Shown piece by piece: positions 41,887 to 50,357 of a stretch of DNA of 64,000 bases. Below the pieces are notes generated by a model, which was not told where the DNA came from, searched no databases, and was given only the letters and a program-made list of their open reading frames with translations. Within the stretch, counting starts at the first letter, position 1; every line of letters starts with the position of its first letter. Location: the NCBI GenBank assembly GCA_024372495.1, contig CP099977.1, positions 4,154,001 to 4,218,000 on the forward strand. Reading direction: 5' to 3'. The DNA comes from Pseudarthrobacter sp. Fe7 (GTDB taxonomy: Bacteria; Actinomycetota; Actinomycetes; Actinomycetales; Micrococcaceae). A program made the position numbers and the translations under genes.

Positions 41887-42008
41887 TTACTCAGACCTAC
41901 CCCCTCGGCCGGCAGCGTCAAGCATTCCAGCCCGGTCACTCCCATGCCAGGGCAGATTACCCCCAAGGTTCCGCATCAGTCCGGCACCACTTACCGCGGC
42001 GAGCGAAG

Positions 42009-42030
42009 GTAACTGGGCAGGAATGTACGC
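42009..42030 (+). repeat. Short repeat, copy 1 (GTAACTGGGCAGGAATG type)
   Basis: Shares a 15-17 bp core (AACTGGGCAGGA) with copies at 42735-42756 (inverted) and 42827-42846, the three bracketing the decayed DUF559 gene. Confidence 0.55.
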
Positions 42031-42098
42031 AACTGCTCCCGGAGTTGCCCACATGGAGCAGACAGCCGGTTCCAGGCTCCACCGCTGATCGGCCTCCA

Positions 42099-42734
42099 AT
42101 GGCGCTGTGGAGGCGTGGGATATTTGTCTTGCCGGAATGCGAGGCGGGTTTCCGTGCTGCAGTCCTGAACAATGGCAGGCTGGGCTGCGCCAGCGCTGCC
42201 GACCACTACGGGCTCTGGCTGCGGGAGCCCGCCCGCACCTGGCGTGCAACCACGGGCATGGCAGCGGTTTCATCCGGCACCGGACGGTCCGATTCCAGGG
42301 TCACCCATTCCTGCCACTGGCGGCGGTCGAAGATGTGGCGCTCCATGCGTTGGGTTGCCTCCGCCTCCGGCGTCCACGGCAATTGCAACCTCGGCGATCA
42401 GACTGCATGGAGTGCCCCGCGAACTGCCTGCATCCCAGCTTCTGGCGGACCGCTCCGGAACCGCGCTCCGCATCCTGCGGGAACTCGACGTGCGTGCGTA
42501 ATCCATCGTGGAGTTGGATGCGCAGCACCTGTTTGGTACCAACGGCATCGAGTATCAGGCCCAGGTGTTCCTACCGGGCATTGGCCGGGTGGATTTCCTG
42601 GTGGACGGCTTCCTGATTGTGGCGGTTACACCGTCCTGCGCTGCATGCCGGAACACATCTGGTTCGATCCCAGCCTGGTGGTCACGGAAATCAGGGCTGT
42701 CCTGGCTGGAGGTCAAAGGAAACCCCGCCGGTAG
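42099..42734 (+). pseudogene. Decayed DUF559/AbiEi-like endonuclease-domain gene
   Basis: Remnant pieces appear in different frames: VLNNGRLGCASAADHYGLWL, then GFIRHRTVRF-HPFLPLAAVEDVALHAL, RADRSG-type LLADRSGTALRILRELDVRA, LFGTNGIEYQAQVFLPGIGRVDFLVDGFLIV, and finally GGYTVLRCMPEHIWFDPS. Between LIV and GGYTVLR the stretch that normally carries the catalytic core is missing, so this is real decay with deletion and not just base errors. The 210 bp before it (41887-42098) contain nothing recognisable except a short repeat copy. Confidence 0.65.
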
Positions 42735-42846
42735 GCGCGCATTCCTGCCCAGTTGCTCCTGCCCCGGGCCACAGAGCCGTTGGGAATCTCACAGAAGCGG
42801 GCGGACGGAACCTCGGATGACCTGAAGTAACTGGGCAGGAGTGCGC
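42735..42846. repeat. Inverted pair of the same repeat
   Basis: Copy 2 (42735-42756) and copy 3 (42827-42846) are inverted relative to each other with about 18 of 20 positions pairing, giving a potential large stem-loop beyond the 3' end of the XRE-cupin gene and starting directly after the stop of the decayed gene. Confidence 0.5.
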
Positions 42847-42864
42847 AGGGTGCGCCGGCAGCGG

Positions 42865-43441
42865 TCAGCGGCTGGCGGCGGGCACCAGGACCCAAAGCAC
42901 CTCGACCGGGTGATCCGTCGGATTCACCCAGGTGTGGGGCTCCCGGCCGGGGAACGTCACGGTGTCGCCGGTATCGAGGTGGTATTCCTCGTTCGTGAGG
43001 ACCAGCGTGATGGACCCCTTGATGACGTGCAGGACATCCACATCGCAATCCACCGCGTAGAGCCTCGGATTCACCCCGGCCGTGCGGCTCGATGACGGCC
43101 TGGATGATCTGCACCCGCCGTTCCGAGCGGGCCGTCAGGAGCCGTTCCACGATGCCCTGGCCGCCGAGCGAGATGCGGGGGCCGTCATTCCGCCTGGTCA
43201 GGTGGGTCTCCGGCGCCGCGAAAAGGTCACCAATGGAAATGGACAGCACCTGGCAGAGCGTCACCAGGGACGCAACCGACGGTGACGTCAAATCGCGCTC
43301 CACCCGGCTTAGGAACCCTTTGGTCAGCCCGGTGGCGTCGGCAACCTGCTCGATGGTGAGCCGCTGGGACTGCCTTGCGGCCCGGATCCTGGAGCCGATG
43401 GCAACAGGGACATTGCTGGGCTCAACTGGCAGTGCCTTCAT
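42865..43441 (-). CDS. XRE-family regulator with C-terminal cupin domain (frameshift)
   Basis: About 192 residues. An N-terminal HTH (IGSRIRAARQSQRLTIEQVADATGLTKGFLSRVERDL) is joined to a cupin sensor domain (LHVIKGSITLVLTNEEYHLDTGD; PHTWVNPTDHPVEVLWVLVP). This architecture is that of PuuR and related regulators of polyamine or amine catabolism, fitting the nearby agmatinase. The frame breaks at 43063-43064 (AGCCT for AGCT); correction gives GESELYAVDCDVDVLHV. Confidence 0.85.
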
Positions 43442-43530
43442 CTACGAAACCTTTCACGGCCGGCAGTCCGGCTCCACTCTGGAGCCATCCTAATCGGCGC
43501 GGCTTCCATCACGCGGTAAAGGCTTCCCGC

Positions 43531-43582
43531 ACGACGACGGCACCTCCCTTCGCAGGAAACCGAAGGGAGGTGCCGTCGTCGT
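43531..43582. terminator. Terminator, 22-bp perfect stem
   Basis: Arms 43531-43552 and 43561-43582 with an 8-nt loop, just past the stop of the small acidic gene and before the XRE-cupin gene. Arms begin ACGACGACGGCAC, like the hairpins at 9524 and 17461. Confidence 0.8.
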
Positions 43583-43587
43583 TAGTC

Positions 43588-43812
43588 CTACTCCCCTGCG
43601 TTGCGCTCGTCGTCATCCAGCGGGACCTCGCGGTCCTCGGCATCGATGACCACCGGCGGCGACTGGACCACAGGCTCCTCCTCGTCAATCAACGCGTCCT
43701 CCGCGTCCCAGTCCGCATCGTCTACCGGTGCGTCCTCGGCGTAATCGTAGGCTGGATCCGCTTCTACGGCGTCCAGGTGCGGCATGTCCGGGTGCTGTCC
43801 GGTGGTGCTCAT
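43588..43812 (-). CDS. Small acidic hypothetical protein
   Basis: A 74-residue protein with about one third Asp/Glu and almost no basic residues (DADWDAEDALIDEEEPVV), probably disordered. ATG 43812 follows CGGAGGT. No family recognised; similar small acidic proteins are common in Micrococcaceae. The 265 bp to the next gene show nothing identifiable. Confidence 0.6.
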   Translation of the reverse strand: MSTTGQHPDMPHLDAVEADPAYDYAEDAPVDDADWDAEDALIDEEEPVVQSPPVVIDAEDREVPLDDDERNAGE

Positions 43813-44077
43813 TATTCAACCTCCGTATATTCGCCTGACGTGCTCTTTCAGGGAGGGCGCAGCCTGCGCCACACCTTCATCACAGCACCGGCCGGGCGGA
43901 CGGGTCAATAGCCGCGGAAGTCCCCGGGACATCGCAAAACGGCGGCGCCCGGATCCCGTGTTTTGAGGCAGACCGAAACTTCCCAGCGAGGTTTGCCAGC
44001 CAAAAAACCGCGCAAATCCGCAGTACGCTGGCAGGGCAAAGGCGCAAAAACATGCCCTTTCCAGCCCAGGAGTTTCA

Positions 44078-45237
44078 GTGTCGCAGCACGCCCAGTCCAA
44101 GAACGTCGGGCCCAGTTCCCATGCCATGCCCCAGGAGGCCGGCCACACCGTGCAAACCCAGCCCTCGCCGTCGAACATCAAGCGGTGGCGCCAGTACCTG
44201 GCCGATGAGCGTGCCGAAGCCGCTGTCTACCGGGACCTGGCCCAGAACCGCGAAGGTGAGGAACGGGCCATCCTCCTGGCCCTGGCCGAGGCCGAGGGCC
44301 GGCACGAGGCCCACTGGCTGGCCCTGCTCGGCGAGCATGCGGGCAAGCCAAAAGGGCCTCCGCCCGGAGCCGCTTCCTCGGTTTCCTGGCCCGGCACTTC
44401 GGCTCGGTGTTCGTACTGGCCCTGGCCCAGCGTGCCGAGGGCCGCTCCCCCTACGCCAAGGATCCCAGCGCCACAGACGCCATGGCCGCCGATGAGCAGA
44501 TCCATGAGGAAGTGGTGCGGGGCCTGGCAACCCGTGGCCGCAACCGGCTGGCCGGCACCTTCCGCGCGGCGGTCTTCGGCGCGAACGACGGCCTGGTCAG
44601 CAACCTGTCCCTGGTGATGGGCATGGCCGCGTCCGGCGTGGCCAGCAGCGTGGTGCTGCTCAGCGGCATCGCCGGGCTCCTGGCGGGCGCCATGTCCATG
44701 GGCGCGGGCGAATTCATTTCCGTCCGTTCCCAGCGCGAACTGCTGGCAGCCACGCGCCCCACCCAGATCACGCTGGCCGTCGCGCCCAAGCTGGACCTGG
44801 AACACAACGAACTCCTCCTGGTGTACCTGGCCCGCGGAATGTCCCGGGAGGCGGCGGAGCACCGGGTGGCCGAGCGCATGGGGCTCGTGTCCTGCGATTG
44901 CGATCCCAGCCTGTCCCTGCAGCCTGAACTGCCGGACGCAGAGGACCAGCACGAGGCAGTGGGTACGGCCTGGGGCGCGGCGTTGTCCAGCTTCTGCTTC
45001 TTCGCCTCCGGCGCCATCGTCCCCATCCTGCCGTTCCTGTTCGGCCTGACCGGCGTCACCGCCCTGGTGGCGGCAGGCGCGCTGGTGGGCATTTCCCTCA
45101 TGGCGACCGGCGCGGCCGTCGGCCTGCTGTCCGGCACATCCCCTTTGACCCGCGGACTGCGCCAGCTTGGCATCGGCCTGGGCGCGGCTGCCATCACGTA
45201 CCTGCTGGGCCTGCTCTTCGGCACGGCGGTGGGCTAG
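44078..45237 (+). CDS. VIT1/CCC1 family transporter with N-terminal ferritin-like domain (frameshift)
   Basis: Membrane protein of about 386 residues likely moving Fe2+/Mn2+. The N-terminal part (about residues 33-95: RWRQYLADERAEAAVYRDLA; EERAILLALAEAEGRHEAHW) is a rubrerythrin-like helical domain with metal-ligand Glu/His. The C-terminal part has the VIT signature FGANDGLVSNLSLVMGMA and GAMSMGAGEFISVRSQ. One base is missing in the A run at 44350-44353; correction gives RASARSRFLGFLARHFGSVF. GTG 44078 follows CAGGAG. Confidence 0.87.
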
Positions 45238-45256
45238 CACCGGGCAACGTTATTTC

Positions 45257-45303
45257 GTGGAGGTCCTCAAGGAGTGGTTTTACCGTTCCTTGAGGACCTC
45301 CAC
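45257..45303. terminator. Terminator hairpin, 17-bp stem
   Basis: Perfect arms 45257-45273 and 45287-45303; the right arm also encodes the last codons of the LOG-family gene. It separates the two convergent genes. Confidence 0.7.
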
Positions 45304-46493
45304 TGCTTCATCCACCGTGTCCACCAGGTGGATGTAGTCCGCCATGGCCCGGCCGGCGGCAAGGCTCCGGAGCATGGGCCAGGCCGGGTACTCCTGCTCC
45401 CAGTGGCGACGCCCCACCAGCACCATGGGTGCCACCTTTTCGCGGGCCCCGTAGTAGTTCTCGCAGGCATCCTGGAAGATCTCCTGGACGGTGCCCGCCG
45501 CTCCCGGCAGGAAGACAATGCCGCCGTGGCACAGTTCAAGCAGGATCGCCTCGCGGATGGCGTTGGCGAAGTACTTGGCGATGTGCGTGGCGAAATAGTT
45601 GGGTGGTTCGTGCCCGTAAAACCAGGTGGGGATCCCCAGCGACGGCGTCCCGTCCGGATGGCGTTCGACGACGTCCGCCGCGGCACGTGCCCACGCCGAC
45701 ACCGAGGGACGGAACCCCGGAACAGCGGCGAGCGTGGCAAGGGCTCCCTGGACGTCGCCGTCGGACGCACTGCTAAGGTACGCCCCGAGGTTGGCCGCCT
45801 CCATGGCTCCGGGGCCGCCGCCGGTGGCCACCGAGTGGCCGTCGAGTGCCAGCAGGCGGCCCAGCCGCGCCGCCTCCGCAAACTCCAGGCTGCCGCGCGG
45901 CGCTGCGTGGCCGCCCATCACCCCGACGATGGACCGGCGGGCCCAGGCCGCGGACCGCGTGAGCTCATCCAGCGCGTCCCCGATCGCGTGGTCGTGCAGG
46001 GCTGAGGCCAGGGTTGCGTCCACCCGGTGCCGCTGGCCGGGCTGGATGCTCCAGTGGTAGATGCGCGCGTCCGGCAGCTCCTCGTAGGGGAAGTGGCCAG
46101 TCCGGCGTACAGTTCGGCCGGGGAATACAGCGAGGCCCGGTAGGGGTCGAAAGGGACCCCTTCAAGCCTCGGAAAGATCAGGGCACCCCGGCTGCGGAGG
46201 CTGGCCTCCATGCCGTCGTCGAAGATGCAGCCCAAGAACATCGCGCCCTCGACGCTGACGCTGTTCAAGGCAGCCGACCGGCCCCTCAGGTCCAGCGACT
46301 GCGCGTGCCAGCCGTGCAGGTTGACGGCGCCGCCCGCCACCAGGCGGTCGAAGCTGGCCAGGTCCTGGACTTCGAGGTTGCGGGGGCGGGGACCAAGGCT
46401 TCCGGCGAAATTCACGGCTGCTGCCCGGCGGTCCACGTCATGCAGCCAGCCTAGGCCACGAATGCGGATGCGGGGCCGGGGCGGGGTGGGCAT
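45280..46493 (-). CDS. LOG family Rossmann-fold protein with long N-terminal domain (frameshift)
   Basis: About 404 residues. The C-terminal half carries the LOG/lysine-decarboxylase-like signature SVATGGGPGAMEAANLGAYL and GGIVFLPGAAGTVQEIF, seen in cytokinin nucleoside-monophosphate phosphoribohydrolases and related nucleotide hydrolases. The first 150 residues contain repeated short strands (NLEVQDLASFDRL; GWHAQSLDLRGRSA) of unknown function. One base is missing near 46095-46098; correction joins YAGLGHFPYEELPDARIY. ATG 46493 follows CAGGGGA. Confidence 0.8.
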
Positions 46494-46542
46494 TCCCCTG
46501 TCGGTAAAGGCTTCAGCCGTACTTGTCCGCAGATAGTTCTAA

Positions 46543-46552
46543 TGTCAGCACA
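46543..46552 (+). promoter_or_regulatory. Candidate inositol-regulon operator, motif A (TGTCAGCACA)
   Basis: Matches motif copies TGTCAGAACA (59592-59601, minus) and TGTCAGTACA (60080-60089, minus), all followed by AA. Located 181 bp upstream of the gntR start. Confidence 0.4.
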
Positions 46553-46638
46553 ATTTGTTCCCGCGGCGTCCGCCTGGTCCGCATGGAAGCCATCCTTGAC
46601 CCCATGAGTGCGCCTGCTACGATCGAGGAAGAAAAGTA

Positions 46639-46648
46639 TGTCCTATCA
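46639..46648 (+). promoter_or_regulatory. Candidate inositol-regulon operator, motif B (TGTCCTATCA)
   Basis: Differs by one base from TGTCCTGTCA at 59576-59585 before iolC, and by one base from the KGWCHTRACA motif known for Corynebacterium glutamicum IolR. Lies 85 bp upstream of the gntR start. Confidence 0.45.
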
Positions 46649-46732
46649 AGCGAACATATAGCGGCAAACTGCCAGCAGCGCGGCTGTCCGGACCGGACGG
46701 AGGCGCACTCACCGAAGACGAGGGAACGCACC

Positions 46733-47472
46733 GTGGCGAACAACCTGGGACTCACCATCGACCGCTCCTCCCCGTGCCCCTGTACCACCAGGTGGTCCAG
46801 GGCATCGAGGCGGCGATCTACAGCGGCGTGCTGGAGCCCGGCAGCCGGCTGGACAATGAGATCGACCTGGCAGCACAGCTCAACCTCTCCCGGCCCACCA
46901 TGCGCAAGGCCATGGACGAGCCTGGTCCGCTCCGGCCTGCTGGTGCGCAAGCGGGGGTGGGAACGCAGGTCGTTTCGAGCCAGGTGCGCCGGCCACTGGA
47001 GCTTTCCAGCCTCTACGACGACCTCACCAACAACGGCAAGAAGCCCACCACCGAGGTCCTGAGCTTCTCCCACCTGGAGGCGGATGACGCCACCGTCACC
47101 ACGCTGCAGCTTCCCGCAGGCTCGAAGGTGTACCACTTCACCCGGCTGCGGCGGGTGGGCGGCAAGCCCCTGGCCCTGATGGAGAACTGGGTCCGCGACG
47201 ATATTGCCGAGATGGACGAGGCCATGCTGAAGGCCGAGGGCCTCTATTCGATCCTCCGCCGCGGCGGCGTGAACTTCCGGCTGGCCACCCAGCGCATCGG
47301 TGCCATGACCGCCAACGACTATCAGGCATCGATGCTGGACACCCCGGCCGGCTCGGCACTGGTGACCATGGAACGCACCGCCGTCGACGATACCGGCCGC
47401 CGGGTGGAAACCGGCCACCACGTGTACCGTGCCGATTCCTACAGCTTTGAAATGACACTCGTACAGCGCTAG
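46733..47472 (+). CDS. GntR-family regulator, probably of inositol genes (three frameshifts)
   Basis: About 246 residues: winged helix (YHQVVQGIEAAIYSGVLEPG; LAAQLNLSRPTMRKAMDELV) plus an HutC/UTRA-type effector domain (SKVYHFTRLRRVGGKPLALMEN). It sits 17 bp before iolB, so it is likely the inositol-responsive repressor. Breaks: near 46770-46775 (restores SSPVPLYHQVVQ), 46921-46922 (AGCCT for AGCT, restores MDELVRSGLLV) and the G run 46953-46957 (restores KRGVGTQVV). GTG 46733 follows GAGGGA. Confidence 0.85.
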
Positions 47473-47489
47473 CGCAAAGGAACACATCC

Positions 47490-48385
47490 ATGACCAACTG
47501 GGTCTACCCCCTGGGCACCGCCGCCGACGGCACATGGGACGTTTCCATCGGAACCTCCGATTCCTCCCTTGCGGTGGACGGCTGGGCGCACACCGGACTG
47601 AAGGTGGCCACGCTGGCCGCGGGCGCCGACGTCGAACTTCCCGCCGCGGCTGAGGAACGGATCGTCGTGCCCCTCGACGGGTCCTTCACCGTCACGGTGG
47701 ACGGCATGGACTACCCGCTGAAGGGCCGCCGCTCGGTGTTCGCGGGTCCAACGGATGTGCTGTACTCCGGCACCGGCCGCGCAGTCAGCATCAGTTCGGC
47801 CGACGGCGGCAGGGTGGCGGTTGCCACCGCTCCGGCCCAGGCGTCCTACCCCACCCGCCTGGTGTCCGCGGCGGAAACTCCGGTGGAGCCTGCGCGGGGC
47901 GGGCAGGCTGCTCGCGCCAGGTCCACAACTTCGGCACTCCCGCAGCGCTGGAGGCCGACCGGTTCATTGTCTGCGAGGTCCTCACACCCGCCGGAAACTG
48001 GTCCTCTTATCCTCCGCACAAGCATGACGAGGAGAAAGACGGCGAGACGTCCCTCGAAGAGATCTACTACTTCGAGACCCAGGTGGCCCACAGGTCCGGT
48101 GCACCTGCCGATGCGGACGCCATCGGCTACCAGCGCGTCTATGCCTCGGATGAACGCCCCATCGACGTGGCTGCGGAAGTCCGCACGGGCGACGTTGTCC
48201 TGGTCCCCTACGGCTGGCACGGCCCCGCCATGGCCGCGCCGGGCTACGACCTGTACTACCTGAACGTGATGGCCGGCCCGGGGCCGGTGCGCGAATGGCT
48301 GATCAGCGACGACCCCCACCACGGCTGGGTCCGGCAGACCTGGGAGAGCCAGAACATCGATCCGCGGCTGCCGTTCGGTGCCTGA
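47490..48385 (+). CDS. iolB: 5-deoxy-glucuronate isomerase IolB (two frameshifts)
   Basis: Cupin-fold isomerase converting 5-deoxy-glucuronate to 2-deoxy-5-keto-gluconate. Features: MTNWVYPLGTAADG, RRSVFAGPTDVLYSGTGR, SSYPPHKHDEEKDGETSLEE (metal-binding His/Glu), VLVPYGWHGPAMAAPGYDLYY. The frame breaks twice within 20 bp, at 47889-47890 and 47906-47907, both AGCT-type; correction gives ELRGAGSCSRQVHNFGTPAA. It follows gntR by 17 bp in the same direction, apart from the main iol operon. Confidence 0.92.
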
Positions 48386-48401
48386 AGCTGGCCAGGATGA
48401 C

Positions 48402-48423
48402 GGAGTCTGCTGAAGCAGACTCC
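48402..48423. terminator. Hairpin between iolB and the convergent MFS gene
   Basis: Nine-bp stem GGAGTCTGC / GCAGACTCC with a 4-nt loop, no clear T-tract. Confidence 0.5.
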
Positions 48424-48448
48424 ACCCTCGCCGCGGTCAGTGACAAAT

Positions 48449-49672
48449 TCAGACCTTAAGGGCGTCCTCGACGGCGGAATGCGCCGGCCCTGCCGCCTGA
48501 ACCTGGCCCTCCGGACGCTTCTCGCTCCGCTTGGCACCTGCCGCGGCGAAGGCCATGACCGCCACGCCCGCAAGGGTGATGGCTGCGCCGGCCCAGATGG
48601 GCGAGGTGTATCCGAATCCCGCGGTGATGGTGACGCCGCCCAGCCAGGCGCCCAGGGCATTGCCCACGTTGAAGGCGCCGATGTTGGCCCCGGAGGCGAG
48701 CGTGGGTGCTCCGGAGGCGTACTTCATCACGCGCATCTGCAGGCCCGGCACGGTGGCAAAGCCGAAGCCTCCCATCAGGACCAGCGATACGACGGTCAGG
48801 ACAGGATTCGCGGCCGTCAGGGCGAAGGCCACCAGGACCACGGTCAGGACGGCGAGCACCACCAGCAGGGTGCGGTCCACGTTGCGGTCGGCCGCCTTGC
48901 CGCCCAGGGTATTGCCGGCAAAGAGGCCCACGCCAAAGACAATCAGCAGCCACGGCACGGTAGCGGCTCCGAACCCTGACACCTCCGTGAGGGTGTAGGC
49001 GATGTAGGTGAACGCGCCGAACATGCCGCCGAACCCAAGGATGGTCACCACGATGGACAGCCACACCTGCCCGGAGCGGAAGGCACGGAGTTCAGAGCGG
49101 AGGCTGCCCGCTTGTTCCGTTTCCCCTGCCGACTTGGGGACGAGTGCAAGGATGCCCGCGAGCGCAGCCACGCCAATGACGGTGATGGCCCAGAACGTGG
49201 CACGCCAGCCGGCGGCCTGGCCCAGCAGGGTTCCGAACGGTACGCCCAGCACATTTGCCGCCGTCAGCCCGGTGAACATGAGCGCAATGGCCCCTGCCTT
49301 CTTGCTCGGCGGGACCATGCCGGCCGCCACTACGGCCCCGATTCCGAAGAAGGCTCCGTGCGACAGCGCGGCAACAACCCGGCCCAGCATCATGGCCCAG
49401 TAGCCGTCCGCCGTAGCGGAGAGCAGGTTCCCGGCAATGAACAGGACCAGCAGGGCGGCCAGCACGGGCTTGCGCTGAAGGCGGGTGACGGCGGCCGTCA
49501 GGCCAAGGGCTCCCACCACCACGGAGAGCGCGTAGCCGGAGATGAACCAGCCGGCGGACGCCTCGCTCACGCCAAAGTCCGCGGCCACCTGCGGGAGGAG
49601 ACCGGCGATGACGAATTCAGTGAGACCAATGCCAAACCCGCCAAGGGCGAGTGCTATGAGGCCAACAGGCAT
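48449..49672 (-). CDS. MFS exporter, DHA1 (AraJ-like) family
   Basis: A 407-residue 12-helix transporter starting MPVGLIALALGGFGIGLTEFV. Motifs: GYALSVVVGALGLTAAVTR, GRVVAALSHGAFFGIGAVVA and GFATVPGLQMRVM as in AraJ/Cmr-type exporters of sugars or drugs. ATG 49672 follows AAAGGAG. It is divergent from a MarR-type gene with a long palindrome between them, so it is probably that regulator's target. No frame breaks. Confidence 0.9.
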   Translation of the reverse strand: MPVGLIALALGGFGIGLTEFVIAGLLPQVAADFGVSEASAGWFISGYALSVVVGALGLTAAVTRLQRKPVLAALLVLFIAGNLLSATADGYWAMMLGRVVAALSHGAFFGIGAVVAAGMVPPSKKAGAIALMFTGLTAANVLGVPFGTLLGQAAGWRATFWAITVIGVAALAGILALVPKSAGETEQAGSLRSELRAFRSGQVWLSIVVTILGFGGMFGAFTYIAYTLTEVSGFGAATVPWLLIVFGVGLFAGNTLGGKAADRNVDRTLLVVLAVLTVVLVAFALTAANPVLTVVSLVLMGGFGFATVPGLQMRVMKYASGAPTLASGANIGAFNVGNALGAWLGGVTITAGFGYTSPIWAGAAITLAGVAVMAFAAAGAKRSEKRPEGQVQAAGPAHSAVEDALKV

Positions 49673-49725
49673 GCGAATGCTCCTTTGAGCTGCTTGTGGT
49701 TGTTCCCAGGATGGGAAGGCGCCTA

Positions 49726-49787
49726 AGATAGTTGCAGGCGCGGTATTTATTGTTGCACATGCAAATATACCGCGCAAGCAACTATCT
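49726..49787. promoter_or_regulatory. 62-bp palindromic operator region between MFS and MarR genes
   Basis: Outer arms AGATAGTTGC (49726-49735) and GCAACTATCT (49778-49787), inner arms GCGCGGTAT and ATACCGCGC, and a central TTGCA-CA-TGCAA. The nested symmetry suggests several MarR dimer sites controlling both divergent genes. Confidence 0.65.
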
Positions 49788-49830
49788 ATCCCCGCGCTTT
49801 TGTGTGGGGCCGTTAAATGAAGGAGCAACC

Positions 49831-50282
49831 ATGGGCATTAAGGACGACGCCGTCGAGGTGCGCGCCCAGGGGTGGCGCACCCTGGCGGCCCTGCACGGGC
49901 TGATTGAGGGCGAGCCTGGAGCGCTCCCTCCAGGCAGAGTTGAAGCTCTCCGTGGTGGAATACACGGTGCTGGACGCACTCAGCCGGCAGGACGGGTGGC
50001 ACATGCGGATGCAGCAGCTGGCGCGCGCCACCGCACTGAGCCCCAGCGCCACTACGCGGCTGGTGAACCGGCTGGAGGACCGCGGGCTCCTGACCAGGAT
50101 CCTGTGCGACGACGACCGCCGCGGCATCTACACCGAACTCACCGCCAGCGGAAGCAGCCTGCTCGCGGACGCGCGGCCGGTCCACGATGCCACCCTGGAG
50201 CGCGCCCTGGACGAGGCCATTGCCATCCCGGAGCCTGGCCCCGTTGGTGGATGCGCTGCCGCGGCTGCACGCCCCGGCCTAA
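49831..50282 (+). CDS. MarR-family regulator (two frameshifts)
   Basis: Repressor-type winged-helix protein of about 150 residues (VVEYTVLDALSRQDGWHMRM; LARATALSPSATTRLVNRLE; wing LCDDDRRGIYTELTASG). Breaks at 49915-49916 (restores EGELERSLQAELKLS) and 50234-50235 (restores PELAPLVDALPRLHAPA), both AGCCT for AGCT. ATG 49831 follows GAAGGAG. Likely autorepressor and repressor of the divergent AraJ-like exporter. Confidence 0.87.
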
Positions 50283-50308
50283 ACCGGGCCGGATGCAGAG
50301 ACAACAAG

Positions 50309-50334
50309 GCCCCCTTGAAAATCCTTAAGGGGGC
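50309..50334. terminator. Terminator between MarR and the sugar porter
   Basis: GCCCCCTT / AAGGGGGC eight-bp stem with a 10-nt loop, between two convergent genes. Confidence 0.65.
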
Positions 50335-50357
50335 GTTGCTGCGTGGGGCTGGTCCGG

